A stretch of 64,000 nt of DNA from Siniperca chuatsi (taxonomy: Eukaryota > Chordata > Actinopteri > Centrarchiformes > Sinipercidae). Shown here piece by piece: positions 11,726 to 23,741 of this stretch. The position numbers were made by a program, and so were the translations under genes. The stretch lies in NCBI RefSeq assembly GCF_020085105.1, contig NC_058044.1:24425206-24489205 (forward strand). The letters run 5' to 3'. Numbering within the stretch: the first letter of the stretch is position 1; the number at the start of each line of letters is the position of its first letter. Under the pieces are notes generated by a model, which saw nothing but the letters and a program-made list of their open reading frames with translations, ran no database searches and was not told the origin of the DNA.

Positions 11726-14609
11726 ATCTGCCTGGAGCGTCTTCATGTATAGTGACACTAGAAGATGGATGGCCTCCAGAAACAGACAGCATTAAAACAA
11801 GCCTCTGTACTCTGTCTGTCTCTAACACACAGTACAATTTTAGAGTCAAAACACACTTCAGCACACAAGGCTGCTTTTGTATCCGTGCTTCAAGATAAAC
11901 ACAATGACAACTGCATGCACACAATCATCAATTCAGTGATTCAGTGATGTGTGTGTGTGAGAGTGTGTAAAACGCTGAACCAAACACTGTCTTTGCTAAA
12001 ACAGCATGTGGTAAATGGTAATTGTCTCTCTTTTCTGTTGACTTTTTTTCTTCATTTACTTTTCCTCAATTTTTCATTTTTTTTCTTCTTCTAACCAGTT
12101 CGTCGTAGCTCACACTATCCCCCCCACCCCCCTTTCATCTTTTCCGTCCTTTCCATTCGCCACCAGTGAGGGGAAAAAACCTAAACTCGCATTAGTTGGT
12201 TACCATTCAAACCTACCTCCACATTTCTACGGAGAGCTGTAAGGAGGAAGAAGGCAGAGAGAGATGTGGGTATGAATTTTTCATCAGTGTACTGTAAGAG
12301 GTTGAAATAAAAACAACAGGATTTTTTTTTTCCTGAGCAGAGCTGTAGATTTATCAGAAGAAAATAAAAGGAAGAAGAATGTTTTCCTGCTCCTAACCCT
12401 CATTTAAAATGATGATTCAGCTGTACAGTAGATGTACTGCCAGGTCTGATAAAGGAGAATATGTACATTTTGTGTGCGCATAAACTGAAAAAGACCTACT
12501 GGTAGGTTAACATCTGTATGTTTATTTGGATAAAAGCTGTACTTGTTTGAGAGGAGTGTGAGCGTTTTATAGAGCTTCTGTGGGAAGCATGACAAAGTGC
12601 AGCTCGTGCATCTAATTGTGAGTGTTTCATGCTGTGTGGAGTGTTGCAGGGACATTAATAAAACAATGGAAAAGGTCTGGTTAGGGGTTATTTCACGGCT
12701 GAATGGTGGAATGGCAGGGGTTGAAGTGTGGAGAATCTCTGCATAATTAGCTCTGATTTCAGCTCACCTTATTTGAGCTGGACTTTACTTCAGCCAAGTG
12801 TGTCCTGTTATCTTATAACCATAGTACACACTCACTATACTGTATTTGCTTGATTGTATTCCTACTCTGACCTAAAAATGATGAGGTGAGTCCCTCTTAA
12901 AGTGACCTCTTTTGCTTTTTTTGTGAAAGTCTGTAGATCAAACTAAATCTCACTGGTACAGAAGACTCACTCACACAGTGGTTCAATCTTGTTACAGATT
13001 TCAAGACCAGTCTTTGAAAAAAAAAAAAAAAAAGATAATTAAACAACTACTGCTAGATAAGCCTAACGGAGTTCTAGCTAATGGTGCACAATCTTGTGTA
13101 GAAGCAGGACAAAACAAACAAGAGAGCAAATAAAATGCTAAAAGAGAGTTGATGTCAGTAAGCAGTTAGGGACTGGAAATAACTTTGGGAGGAACCAGAT
13201 GTGAAACTACAGTATTGCAACCCTCTACATGATCCCTTATGAATAAAAATGTTTGTTATAAAGTATTAAACACTAATTAATATTTGACTGTTCGGTGACT
13301 ATTCAAGTTAAGCGTTCACTGTACGATGCATTAACCACACTGTATTATGGAGCTGGGAAGTTATGTAACGTTCATTTTCTATTTCCCACATCTCTCACCC
13401 TGTTAGGTGTTGGAGGTGGTTCGGTCCAACTATGACACACTGACCCTCAAACTGCAGGATGGTTTGGACCAGTTTGAGAGATATTCGGAGCAGCCCAAAG
13501 AGGCTGCCTTCTTCAAGGAGCTGGTAAGAGACAGAGGGCAATGCATTGTGGCTGTTGAGGGTTTAATACAGTTTACTAAGACTCAGGTTCTTTCTCCAAC
13601 TGAACCCACCCTTCACTGCCGCGTGTCACTCCATATAAAGTCAGACTCACAGCTGTCGAGGATGCTCCATATTGAAAGGCAGGGTCTAAATTATAAGGAC
13701 CCTAAGGAGCAAACCGCCTTTTACCCAGATTTAATGTGCCAATGCACTTGAAAGTGGTTGTGTTTCCTGCTGCAGCATGACACTGATCACTGCTGTTTAC
13801 AATAAAAAAGGTGTTTTTGCAAAGTTGACAGCTGAGGAAATGCTCCCCATAATAGAAAGTTCCTCTGAGTAAGTTAAAAAGCAAAAACAACCACAAAAAA
13901 ACTGTTAACTATAGTATCTACACATTAAATTTTCACCTTTTATTTTAAATCATTAAACACTGATAAATTCTAGAATTTATTTTACAAAACATAAACAGAT
14001 AACAATGAGGTATAAATAAGCAGGTAAACTGTGAGATACACTCGCCACACATCACCAGCAGAGAACTATACCGATAGACATATTAGCTGCTCAGTTATGT
14101 GCTGTTTCCCTGTAAATGCAAACCATCCCCCAAAACAGGGTTAGCTAACTGTCTATAATTGTTTCTAAACCCACAATACAAAATTAGCAGAAAAATTAAA
14201 AATGTCGCAAGTTTTAAGTGGAGGAACTTTTTATGATGTTTCCTGTCATTTATGGCGTTTGTGCTGCCTTAAGAGGTAGTAGAGTGTGACAAATCAGCAG
14301 ACTCGCTGACAGAGGGTTTTTATATACATCCACAGCTACATATGAATTGATTTGGGACTGCCTTTAATATGGTGAACCATCAACAGGAGCACCCAGAGGC
14401 AGAGTGGGTGTGGCAAGGGTGCAGTGACTGTGATGGGATTAAGCCTTAGCCTCTCTGTGTTTCATAGAAACACATGACCTGATAATAAATCTGCTTCTCT
14501 GTCCGTCTGTCTCCAGGTGCGCTCCATCAGTCTGAATGTGAGGAAGAATGTCTCTCTGAACACACTGAGTCAGGACGTCCTGCTCAAAGAGTTTTCCACC
14601 ATCTCCTGA
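1825..14609 (+). CDS. armh3: armh3 (C10orf76), armadillo-like helical domain protein 3, C-terminal half
   Basis: Twelve exons: 1825-1926, 2219-2277, 2357-2422, 3806-3875, 4617-4677, 4771-4859, 6053-6135, 6483-6609, 7497-7572, 9430-9508, 13407-13523 and 14517-14609 (stop TGA). All junctions are AG/GT and the phase closes throughout, giving about 340 residues, roughly the second half of the ~690-residue vertebrate protein. Recognisable pieces are [101 protein letters not shown] and the C-terminus LLKEFSTIS. This is the DUF1741/ARMH3 helical region. The family protein is a Golgi-associated partner of phosphatidylinositol 4-kinase beta and GBF1. The first visible exon begins with two bases finishing a codon, so the upstream exons and the start lie outside the window. 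Exon 4617-4677 ends TT|GTGAGA and the next acceptor is GAAG|G; this pairing alone restores the conserved LYLRC reading. Identity is from remembered human sequence. Confidence 0.95.
2520..3740 (+). repeat. Interspersed repeat region (inverted partner of 1-243, with a possible nested element)
   Basis: Bases 2540-2785 are the inverted partner of the window start. Beyond this the sequence still looks transposon-like; about 3010-3550 contains repeated GGTTACC/GTAACC motifs in both orientations (GTAACCTGGTTAC near 3100), suggesting a second nonautonomous DNA element nested inside. I cannot name the family. The outer limits are approximate. It sits in the armh3 intron between exons ending 2422 and starting 3806. 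Confidence 0.55.
4860..6052. other. armh3 intron, no feature recognised
   Basis: Noncoding, with a C-rich run near 5920-5935. No repeat family recognised. Confidence 0.55.
7083..7410 (+). repeat. Teleost interspersed repeat family R2, copy 1
   Basis: Carries TTTTCTGACATTTAATAG, GGACTGTTGGTTGGACA and an ATCGATAAATC-type motif, shared with copies at 24455-24740 (same orientation) and 22724-23056, 56707-56985 and 58785-58895 (reverse). A long T run at 7209-7228 interrupts it. Confidence 0.6.
7573..9016. other. armh3 intron, no named feature
   Basis: Noncoding. Contains a pyrimidine-rich tract (7720-7860) and a C11-type homopolymer near 8064. Overlapping minus-strand open frames of 60-90 codons arise from the purine/pyrimidine asymmetry and have no recognisable content. 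Confidence 0.5.
9017..9345 (+). pseudogene. Tc1/mariner-like transposase relic (3' end)
   Basis: CGTTTCAACATGACAAGAC then GAAGAACTTGACTGGCCTGC and CAGAGCCCTGACCCCAACCC match the fish Tc1-type block that encodes the [19 protein letters not shown] region around the last catalytic acid. The copy is decayed: the frame reads [20 protein letters not shown], so several key residues and the frame are lost. The typical downstream phrase CATGGTTTTGGAATGAGATG is present at 9308-9327. It lies in an armh3 intron; no terminal inverted repeat or upstream DNA-binding half was found. Not functional. Confidence 0.8.
11210..11375 (+). repeat. Degenerate tRNA-type SINE
   Basis: TTGGTGGCCCAGGGTTTAAG resembles a tRNA-like head, followed by TCTGGGGACCTTTTGTTTCATGTCATCCCCC and a CTCTCTC-rich body, the pattern of common fish tRNA-derived SINEs. 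It ends near an A/T-rich run. Assignment rests on recalled consensus only. Confidence 0.5.
11683..11724. repeat. (CA)n microsatellite
   Basis: About 21 uninterrupted CA units in an armh3 intron. Confidence 0.95.
13524..14516. other. last armh3 intron
   Basis: Noncoding; the plus-strand frame running out of exon 13407-13523 is read-through, not a longer exon. No repeat recognised. Confidence 0.6.
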
Positions 14610-15775
14610 GACCCACACACACTCCCAGCCTTCTCTGGACATACACAGTACATCTGTGTTGGTGTGGACATGTACACATACTTTCACACATACAGTACAA
14701 ACACCAACCAGTACAATCCTCAACTTTCCATGACTCGTCTCGACTCCTCATCCTCTGTCCCTCCTGTGAACTGAACGATGGAAACTTCTCCCACAGAGAC
14801 ACTGACAGGCTGGATGCACCTTAAGGAAAGACCTGAAATCTCTCCAGACTCGCTCCCTTTGTGGTTGTTCATATATCTGTGCGATAACTTTAAGGAAGTG
14901 CCCATGTTGCACTGGTTCCTCGTGTGCAATCTGCAGTATTGGCTGGACTGTTAACTGACACATGAAAGTTTGGATTTACGACAACGTATTCAAGTATTTT
15001 TAACCCAGATGTTCAGCTCCACCTTTTCTGCCACTGCTGATGTTGTAAGTAGCTTCTGCTGTCAAACTGATCACAGTACAAGGTTTCTGATTTATCTCTC
15101 CAGTAATTATTTTAGAAGATTTAGGCTTTGAGTGAAACATTGTGTCATCCCTAACAACATTGATAATGGTGACCTTGAGCCTTTTTGAGTTTAAATCTTA
15201 CTTTAAGTCCTCTTGGATTAGAGCGTCAACTCTTTCTTTGCAGCTCGGCTGAATGCTTGTTGTGTGAACTTAATTCTCTAAGTGTTCGAAACAAATGTAC
15301 AAGTATTTTGTATTTACATGTTTGTTAAGGCGTAGAACATTTTGGGCAGTAATTAAGTTGAGAATGCTCTGAAGTGATAAAAACCTTTTTATTGTTCTTG
15401 CAAATCTTTGTTTTTGAACGAAGCCAGGACTAACATTCACTACTGTATGTCGCACAAGTCATTTCTTCATTAGTTTAACAAATTAATCAGAATGTCTTGA
15501 AGGGAGCGGTTAGTTTAGAAGGAAAACTATTAAGACAATGGTTAAACATCATGATTCATAAAAGTGATTATTGCTGGTGTGTCTTTGGCACATGAAGTCA
15601 GTGAATTTAGTGAAAACTTACTCATTCAGAACATTTTAAATGATTGATACTGACTGGAAGCAGATCTGACTTATGCAAGTTCTTCAAGTGTAGGGTCTTG
15701 TTTCTTTCATCTCCATCTCCTGTAGGTATATTTGTTTTTTTTTTTAATAAAGGTTGGTTTCCTACTTCTCGACTA
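14610..15775 (+). other. armh3: armh3 3'UTR
   Basis: Untranslated sequence runs from the TGA to a polyadenylation signal at 15746-15751 (AATAAA, preceded by a T run and followed by a GT/T-rich element). No other coding signal is seen. The end point is inferred from the signal. Confidence 0.7.
15746..15751 (+). promoter_or_regulatory. armh3: armh3 poly(A) signal AATAAA
   Basis: Canonical hexamer about 1.1 kb after the armh3 stop, with a GGTTGGTTT element directly downstream. Confidence 0.65.
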
Positions 15776-17870
15776 GTGCTTCCTCTTTTGACTAGTCAAG
15801 ACCCATTAAGAACAACATTCTGATATCTATCTTGTAACATCAAAACTAACTTTCTTTCACATTCCTTTGTAAGCTTTCCAAGAACCACCCTCGTCAGCTC
15901 AACCTACACAAAAACACACACACACACACACACACACCCACTGTCCTCTGCTGACACTGCTGACCCAGACTGAGTCTGATACTTTGGGCGTCAGTGGGAG
16001 ACTTGATTTCTTTTCTCCACACGCTGCAGAAGTGAAATAAGACTCTTCATTCAATGAATATGGTCTTTGATAACAAATACTTTTGTCTTGGATCATTTCT
16101 TTACTTGTTGTTCCCTGTCGAGGATGTATGAACTGTTGAGGTACAACTCGGTGAGTAAAAAGTCAAGCAGCTTACACTCAATTGATGAACATCAGCAAAA
16201 AAAAAGTTGAAATAAATACATCAACTTTAAAGCTGCATAAAGTGATTCGTTTTTTTTGGCCACATGGGGGCCGCAGAATAAGCTGTAAACACAAACAAAC
16301 TTGTTTCCTATTTACACATCCAGCAGATACAGAGCAACATTATCATTCATTTGAAAAAATTTTTCTGTCCACCTGATGAGTCGAAATCCATGTTCACTCC
16401 TTTTAGCTCTGTTTTGATCTCCACCAACTCCTGAGGGAAATATCTGCAAATGTCTTAATTAGCCAAATTAAAGCCCCTGCACGACCATGGTTCACCCACA
16501 CTGGTGTTATCACTTAATCTACCTCATTAGAGCTCTTTTCATGACTGTAAGTTAACAATGTAACAAATGACAATGTGAAAACAATGTGCAAGGGGTTGCT
16601 TGTAGTGATGAACCTACCCTCGGCTTTACGGAGCTTTATAGTAAGTTTCAGTTCAACTGTCCAACCCCCAACTTTACTGTTTTGGTTCACTCTCACCGCT
16701 CTTATAGCGTAATTTTTGGCCACAGCAGGCAGCTGTGTTCAGTTTAAAAAAAGCTCTAAAAATCCACTGTACGCTACCTGCTCAGCACCGAAGGGCAGAC
16801 AGACACAGTTAGCGACTTGTTGGTGAACATTGTGGAGCAGTTAGCAGCTAAAGAGCCATTAGTGGAGACCAAAAACAGAGCTTAAAGGCAGTGAATATTG
16901 GACTTACATTGCCAGCTGGTCAGAAACACGCCTCCAAATCAATGTTGGTCGGTATCTGCTGGGTGTGTAAATAAGCAACTGTTTGCTAACAAGTTCACCA
17001 TATAAACTTGTGCTCACAAGTTGTTTTCCGCTGCCTCCAAGTGGCCAAACAAATCAGTCATTGCAGGTTTAACAGACATCATATTCACTGCACATTGATA
17101 CTTTATTAGGACAAAGATTCAGTTTTATATGTTTACTACTACAAATCAGGGATGTTGTCTTACGTTATCTTACTAAAAAGTCCCACTGGATAATTCATTA
17201 TCCTGCACAATATCTGCATAATACCTACAGGACTCCTTCATAACTGACACATATTCCTGATGAATTTTTCAAATGCCTAAGGGACTTTTTGTCCTTTATT
17301 TAACCTCCATAAAGAAGTCTGTATAAGTCAAGCACAGAGAATTGCTTCTGAGGGAGAGATACTTGATAATGTGATGATAGCAGTTACAGTAAGTACAAGG
17401 TAACTGCATACAGATTGTATGCACTGATATATTTTATTATCAAATGTATCTATACATAGTCATAAAAATGGCAAACAGTCTGGGCACACAAATTCATAAT
17501 GTGGTTGTGTGTTAACCAAGTTCCATTTCTAATCTACTGAACTGTGTGAAAATGGGACACACACTTGTCTGTTTACTCAATAATTATGTATTTTCAGCAG
17601 TGGCAGCAGCACAGTGCAAAAATGAAGGAGGAGTTCAGAAAATAATCAATATTCTGCAAGTGCACCTTGACTAAATATTTGAATCAATAAATTCAATATT
17701 TATCTGAGAAGTGAATAAACGAGAAGTGCCAGGTCATGGTTGGTGAAACTGAATATCACAGTGAGAAAACAGAAACTACCCTCTTCATCTCCTCTTTGTC
17801 CTTCCTAAGTCTTGCTGTTCCTCCACCCCCTCCTGTTGTGAAACTAATTAGCCAATATCTCTGATGAACT
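15776..17870. other. intergenic, armh3 to kcnip2, first part
   Basis: AT-rich, with only the short CA run at its start. No coding, RNA or repeat feature recognised. Confidence 0.5.
15914..15937. repeat. (CA)n microsatellite
   Basis: About 12 CA units just downstream of the armh3 poly(A) signal. Confidence 0.9.
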
Positions 17871-17877
17871 TTGTCCT

Positions 17878-18276
17878 GGGGTGCACGGTGGCAGAGCGGC
17901 TAAAGCTCCTGCCTCCCAATAAGGAGATCGTGGGTTCGTGGGATCGATTCCCGGACCAGACCAACATCACACAATCTCTCTGGGTGGAGTCTGCATGTCC
18001 TCCCCGTGTTACCGTGGGTTCTCTCCGGGTTCTCCGGCTTCCTCCCACCGTCCAAAGACATGCACGTGTAGGTTAATTGATAACTCTAAATTGCCCGTAT
18101 TGAATGAATGTGAGAGTGAATGGTTGTCTGTCCTTGTCTGTGTCTGTGTTAGCCCTGCGACGAGTTGGCCACTGTCCAGGGTGTACCCTGCCTAAGGCCC
18201 AAAGTTACTGGGATAGGCTCCAGTCACCCGCGACCCCTAACGGGACCAAGCGGTAGAAAATGGATGGATGGATGGA
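17878..18276 (+). repeat. tRNA-derived SINE with LINE-type tail and (ATGG)n end
   Basis: The head has an A-box-like TGGCAGAGCGG and a B-box-like GGATCGATTCC. The body carries the widespread fish LINE/SINE phrases GGGTGGAGTCTGCATGTCCT, CGGCTTCCTCCCACCGTCC, AGGGTGTACCCTGCCTAAGG and GGGATAGGCTCCAG, ending in AAGCGGTAGAAAATGGATGGATGGATGG. A pol III promoter head joined to an RTE/L2-like 3' tail is the usual SINE layout. Moderately diverged; near full length. Confidence 0.85.
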
Positions 18277-19721
18277 ACTTTGTCCTAATGATGTCTGCGC
18301 CCTGAGGCTCACACAGACAACACCAACCGAATCTTTTGTTTATCAGAAGTTGCTCAGAGTAACAAGCAGAGGTCAGGATGGACACATCTGTGATAACCGT
18401 GCTGGACTAACCACTAACAGTGGTGCTTGATCCACCACTAACAGTGGTGGATCAACATTTTCTTAATTTTCACAATTTCTCACTTATTTCTGTAAGCTAA
18501 TTTCACATTAGGTAACAAAAAAACAAGTTTCTGAAACAATTCACAGATGTTTGGAGGAGGAGGAGATTTCTTCCCAACTAAGAAAGTCACTGGGTTTTAG
18601 TGATGGATAAACGTGCATCGTCTGCATACGATGGTAGCAAAAGGGGCCTATCAATACATCGTGAGGAACTGTGCTGATAATAGGTGTTGAAAAAAAGAGT
18701 TTACTGTTGTGACTCCTTTGATTTCAAGCTGTAAAAACTGTATAAAATTAAATCCATTATCATTTCAGTTGATATTGTGCTTTAGTGGTGATTGTTAGTT
18801 TTTTCTGTGACATTGGTTAAACTACAGGATAAGGACAAAAGTAGTAGTAGTTTTAGAAATGATGATGATGATGATCATGATGATCAATAAGAGAACTGAA
18901 CATCAAAGGATTTATAAATGCAGAAACAAAAAGGAGCTGCATCATATTTTGAGCCTAGAATTAAACTGTACTGAAGAACTTGTTGATTCGTTTGAGTGGT
19001 AGTTAACATAACAAACAATGCTTGCCATTAATTATAAAACCAAGACATTTGAGAGGGGTAGAGTTACCACTTGAGATGACAGAAAGAAAATTCAAATGTT
19101 CACCTATGTGTGATGGTGACCCCAGTGTTCCAGTCTGACTTGCAGAGATTTGTTCCATCAGGTGTTTGTACAGCGAGACAGATATGTATAAAAGAACAGA
19201 CCACTTGGCAGACTTTTTTTTCTCTTTAGGGTAAAAGTAATATGTTTACATGACCAATCCACCTCCATTTGGTCCGGTTTCCAACTGAGTGACAATACCA
19301 GTGTCTTGCAATAAAACATTATTGTTCAGCAGGTCGACCCTCAAGGCCTTCAGGACTTGAATGCACCAACAAGGAACCATTTTCAAAGAAAAAAAAAAGT
19401 ACTCCCTCATTCATTTGTAATTGATGGGCTACAACATGCAGAGCCACCTGCCGGCTCCTTTATTGCAGCAGCAGTGGCACCATAAACATCAATGATAACA
19501 ACCTCACTCTTTTCCCTCTTTTTCTCTGTCTTTGCTTTTGTATTTGCTATCACACACACTTAATTAGAACTGTGGGACCGAGTGCTGAAGAAAATGACAC
19601 TGATAAGCCTCTAATGGGCATGCAGACATCATGTCAGTGCACAGATCCATTTCTTCCGGAGATGATAATGTGCTTTTGTATGTATTGGGAATAATACTGT
19701 GGCATGGAAAGTGGACTCTGT

Positions 19722-19768
<47 letters not shown>

Positions 19769-20960
19769 TGTGTGACAGTGGAGGAGAGAGTGCATTTATG
19801 GTTTCTGGAGATCACTCTGTGCAATGTCTTTTTAATATGGTGGATCTCAATCCCCCGACATGAATCTATTACAAATCCTCTAATTTTGTTGGCTATATTG
19901 TATATTGGGCAGTATATCATCTCCCTGATATAATCTGTGTGGTGTGTGTGTATGTGTGTTCTGATGACAGCTTAAATGCTCAGACAGAGCCAAGCCTGTG
20001 CTTTTTACTGTGACAACCCATTAACGCTGCTGTGTATTTATAACGTTTCATTTAAGCATACCAGCCTTCTCATCAAATATTCATTTGAGGGGAGATTGCC
20101 TACTTTGTCTCGCCTGATACCCCCCCCCACGTCATCCCTTCACCCCTTCATTTCTTTATCTGTGTGTCCTCACCTGCATCTGTGTCTGCAGAAAATATGA
20201 AAAAACTAAATCACCTCAAACTGCCTCTTTCCAAGGGTACATGACAGCGGCAAGACATCTCCTGAGGACATGAGGCACTATTTTTTTAATGTCTTTTACT
20301 GAATATTATCTTCTGTTTAGCACTGAACAGCCTGTGCCAGCTCACCTGTTTGTGTATACTTCTACTGTATCTATCAGTGTGTGTTATTTGTCACTTGTAT
20401 CATCGCTCTGTGCATAACTTCAGGCATCAATCAGAGCTCATTATTCGTTATCTGTCAGCTCCACTTTTCAGCCTGCAGCAATGCTAAACTTCTCTGTAAA
20501 CCCCCGTGGGAGATAAACACCATCAGTACTGTGAGATTTAACTATCCCATGGCACATAATATATTCAAATACCTTGCCACTGTGTTTCCTCTGTCTTCTT
20601 CTATTTCTCTTTTAAGTTTTTCCTTCTCTCTGTCACAGATGTGCTTCTCTTTCCTTTTCAGATGCACCACTATTCCTCTCTTTGATTCTTTTTACTTCAC
20701 CAAGCCTCTTTTTGTGTCCTCCCTCGCCTTTCCTTTTTCTTTGTCCTACTCTTTCCCTGAGCAGCTGATAGATATTTTCTCTACTCCCCATCAGTCTTCT
20801 GACAGGGGACACAATAATCCCTCACCCGCCCGCCTGTCTTTAAAGAAGCTTCACCACACTGTTTATTCCCAACAAGCAATATTTAGCTTTTCTTGGCAAA
20901 AGACAATTACATTTTTCAATGTGATGGTTTGAGAGTTAACTTTGAAGGCAAGTACATAAG
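18277..20960. other. intergenic, possible conserved noncoding stretches
   Basis: No gene recognised. A GAT-rich run lies at 18856-18885. Blocks 19420-19700 and 19970-20120 have the even composition and lack of repeats often seen in conserved noncoding DNA; this is only an impression. The 183-codon open frame at 20381-20932 is in a pyrimidine-rich tract. Confidence 0.35.
19718..19774. repeat. (GT)n microsatellite, interrupted
   Basis: About 28 GT units with two TATG interruptions. Confidence 0.92.
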
Positions 20961-20984
20961 CTCTATGGATGGCAAATCGATCCA

Positions 20985-21410
20985 CCACTTTGGTCCAGAG
21001 TGAAATATCTCAACAACTACCATGAAATTTTGTACAAACATTCATTCACGGTCCCCAGAGGATGGATCTTCCTGACTTTGGCAAACCAGTGAATTTTCCT
21101 CTAGCTACACCATGAGGTTGACATGTTTGTTTTTCAGTGAAATATCTCAGCAACTATTGGATGGATTGCCATGACATTTGGTACAGATATTCATGGTCGC
21201 CAGAGGATGAATCCTGATGACATTGGTGATCCCCTGACTTTTCAACTAGCGCTGCCATGAGGTTTACTTTGGCACGATGACATGATGAACATGGTAAGCA
21301 TTATATCTGCTGAACATCAGCGTGTTAGCATTGCCATTGTGTCATTAGCATTTAGCTCAAAGCACCACTGTGCCTAAGTACAGCCTCAAAGAGCTGCTAG
21401 CGTAGCTGTA
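20985..21410 (+). repeat. Interspersed repeat with internal tandem units
   Basis: Two diverged ~140 bp units: GAAATATCTCAACAACTACC (about 21002) and GAAATATCTCAGCAACTATT (about 21139). Each is followed by CATGA..TTTGGTACA-like text, then CCAGAGGATG and CTGACTTT. This AATATCTCA-type repeat is common in percomorph genomes; class unknown to me. Confidence 0.65.
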
Positions 21411-22431
21411 GAGGCTGTTAATCTGTCTCTCACAATAAGTGCCTCACCTTTATGATAGTAAAAAGCTTGAGTACTTCCAGTATTCAAGTTATTTCATCTT
21501 GTGGTGCTTTTGGGTTTTCCATTTTACTAAAAATACATTTTGAACTTGAGGATGAAAGGCAATCTTGATCATTTTACAACAGGAAAAGCTCTTAGAAGGA
21601 ATTGCAACATCAAAGAGAAGACCTAGAAATGCTCAGTCCAAAAGTAGCTCTTTGGGGCCAAGCTGGCGACTGTGAGAATTTCAACATGAATACATCCAAC
21701 CAACCAACCAACCAGTCTCTTATCAGTTTAGTGATCATCTTTTCTTTAGGATCCTGAGGCATTATGAGCTAAAAAAAAAAAAAAGGGGGTGAAACTTTAA
21801 TGGAATATCCTCCTGATAGTGTTGTAACACTGTGACTGTTGGCAACCCTGTAACCTAATTCATGTCTGTCCGAAAGCATGTGACATATTTTACAAAAAGA
21901 TGAAGGGAAAGTAGATTTACAGATTTGAAAAAGGACTCAAATAAAAAAATAAATATACATCAAAAAGCTACTCAATTACACCCTTACTTTAAACCCTGAT
22001 GATCCCATAAAAGCTCAAAGTATTACATGGGAGAGGGTTTAAAATAAAAGTTTCTGGTGGGAAACAAAGCAGTGGAAATCTTCAAGTTTATCCCATAAAT
22101 CAGCCCATGGCCTCCTCTGTCTCCACCCAGCTTATGGTGTGGATTTATGGTTATACTAGTCAAATAATTTTTTTCTAATGACGACCTTGGTGCTTGCATT
22201 CTCTGAAATATGAGTGAGTCATCAGTTAACTCTTCTCAACCAGCTCAAGGACGTGGAGCTGACAGGGATTGATTTGCAGGTATTCCTCCTCCCTACCCAG
22301 CCAAAGCTGCTCAAGTCCCGAGCCAAGATGAGATCAGTGAAGCATAGATCAGCAGATATACACTCCCCCATATCTGTCTGTCTGTAGCACTCCCTGTCTT
22401 GCTTCATCACTCCTCTTCCTCTCTCCTCTCA

Positions 22432-23322
22432 GCAGTGATGGAGGAAATCACTGCTGAGAACACACTTCAGATCATTTACTTAAGTAAAAATACTAATACC
22501 ATACTGTAAAACTCTGTTACAGTCCTGCACTGAAAATGTTACAAAAGTAAAAGTCAGGAAAATGTGCTTAAAGTAGTAAAAGTAAAAGTACTCAAAGCAG
22601 TAAAATGTCCCCTGTGACTGTTACACGATTCTATAGGCCTGTTATATCATTAGGTTATTATTGCCCATGCATTAATGTAAAAGCAGGGTTTTACTATTGT
22701 AGTTGGTTGAGGTGGAGCTCATGGGACTGGAACTAATGATTACTTTCATTATGGATTAATCTGCTGATTATTTTCTCCATTAATAGATTGATTGTTCGGT
22801 TTGTAATAATTTTGAAAATAGTGAGAAATGCCTTCACAGTCACCTTTACAATGCTTTGTTTTGTCCAACCAGCAGTCCAAAACCTCAAACTTGTTACAAA
22901 TACATTCAAATGATTCAAATAACTCAAAGGAAAAGCAGCAAGTCTTCACATTTGTGAAGCTGGAACCATGAAATGTTTTTGCATCAAAAATGACAAATGA
23001 TTACCAAAATAATCGCCATTTAATTTTCTCTCACTCGACTAATCGTTTCAGCCGTGCTTGTAAAAACTGTTGGCTAGTTTAATTTATGACATAACATCAC
23101 ATCTCGACATTTGTTTTGTGTGCAAAAATCTTAATTTGTAAAGTAACTAGTAACTAAAGCTGTCTGATAAATGTAGTGATGTAAAAAGTACAATATTTCC
23201 CTGTGAGATTAGTAGTTGAGTACAAGTAGAAAGTGAAAAGAAAAGAAAAGATTCAAGTACAACTACCTTACACTTGTACCTAAAGGCAGGACTTGAGTAA
23301 ATGTGCTTAGTTACACCCCGGC
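22432..23322. repeat. AAGTAAAAGTA-type element split by an inserted repeat
   Basis: The left part (22432-22723) has CAGTGATGG, TTACTTAAGTAAAAATACT and repeated AAGTAAAAGTA. The right part (23057-23322) has AAGTAACTAGTAACTAAAGC, AAAAAGTACAATATTTCCCT and ends TTGAGTAAATGTGCTTAGTT..GGCACTGATG. Together they read as one element whose ends are roughly inverted. An R2-family copy lies between them. Confidence 0.7.
22724..23056 (-). repeat. R2-family repeat, copy inserted in another element
   Basis: Reverse-orientation copy: TTAATCTGCTGATTATTTTC, GTCCAACCAGCAGTCCAAAACCT and CGACTAATCGTTTCAGC. It interrupts the AAGTAAAAGTA element and is therefore younger. Confidence 0.65.
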
Positions 23323-23329
23323 ACTGATG

Positions 23330-23741
23330 TCTCTCTCTCTCTGTTCGACTCTCAGCTCGGACAGATGCAGATGCTCCAGCTGACAGCAGCGGGACTCTTT
23401 GTCATTTTTGGATGTTTTTTTGTTTGTTTGTTTGTTTGGTTTTTTTTGCACATCCAGCAAAGTAAAGTCATCAGATTTCTCCAAAGCAGCTCCTGTAGAT
23501 CCACATTGCATCTGAACCTTAAACCCGCAGATTCTCAAAGTGACTGTGGGCGAGCAGGGGCGCAGAGAGGCGAGCTTTGCGCGGACTTTGATTTACGCTT
23601 TTGTCCAGTTTGCAGCCCGCACACGTTGATGCTTGCAGAGAAGTGACATGCAAACAGGAATGAAGTAGACGAGCTGCGGCTCCGACGCACACACAGATCC
23701 GGCAGGTTCGGCGCGGCGGTGTGGTAAGAACTGAAACAAAC
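23330..23741 (+). promoter_or_regulatory. kcnip2: kcnip2 promoter/5'UTR region
   Basis: The stretch before the kcnip2 ATG becomes locally GC- and CpG-richer (about 23560-23720, with several GCG/CGC groups), unlike the AT-rich surroundings. The ATG at 23742 sits in ACAAACATGA, an acceptable initiation context, and opens directly into the conserved N-terminus. The transcription start is not determined; alternative first exons, known for KChIP genes, could exist elsewhere. Confidence 0.5.

Larger units (their letters stand above)
9509..13406. other. armh3 intron of 3.9 kb
   Basis: Noncoding apart from a degenerate SINE (11210-11375) and the CA microsatellite at 11683-11724. The remainder is AT-rich with no recognised element. 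Confidence 0.6.

Noticed and set aside
17864..18076. Plus and minus open frames over 17848-18195
   Set aside because: They translate a SINE; the tRNA-like head and ATGG tail explain the sequence. The head is also not a functional tRNA gene.
20381..20932. 183-codon plus-strand open frame, the longest in the window
   Set aside because: It lies in a pyrimidine-rich tract and reads as Ser/Phe/Leu runs; no domain, no splice context and no family resemblance.
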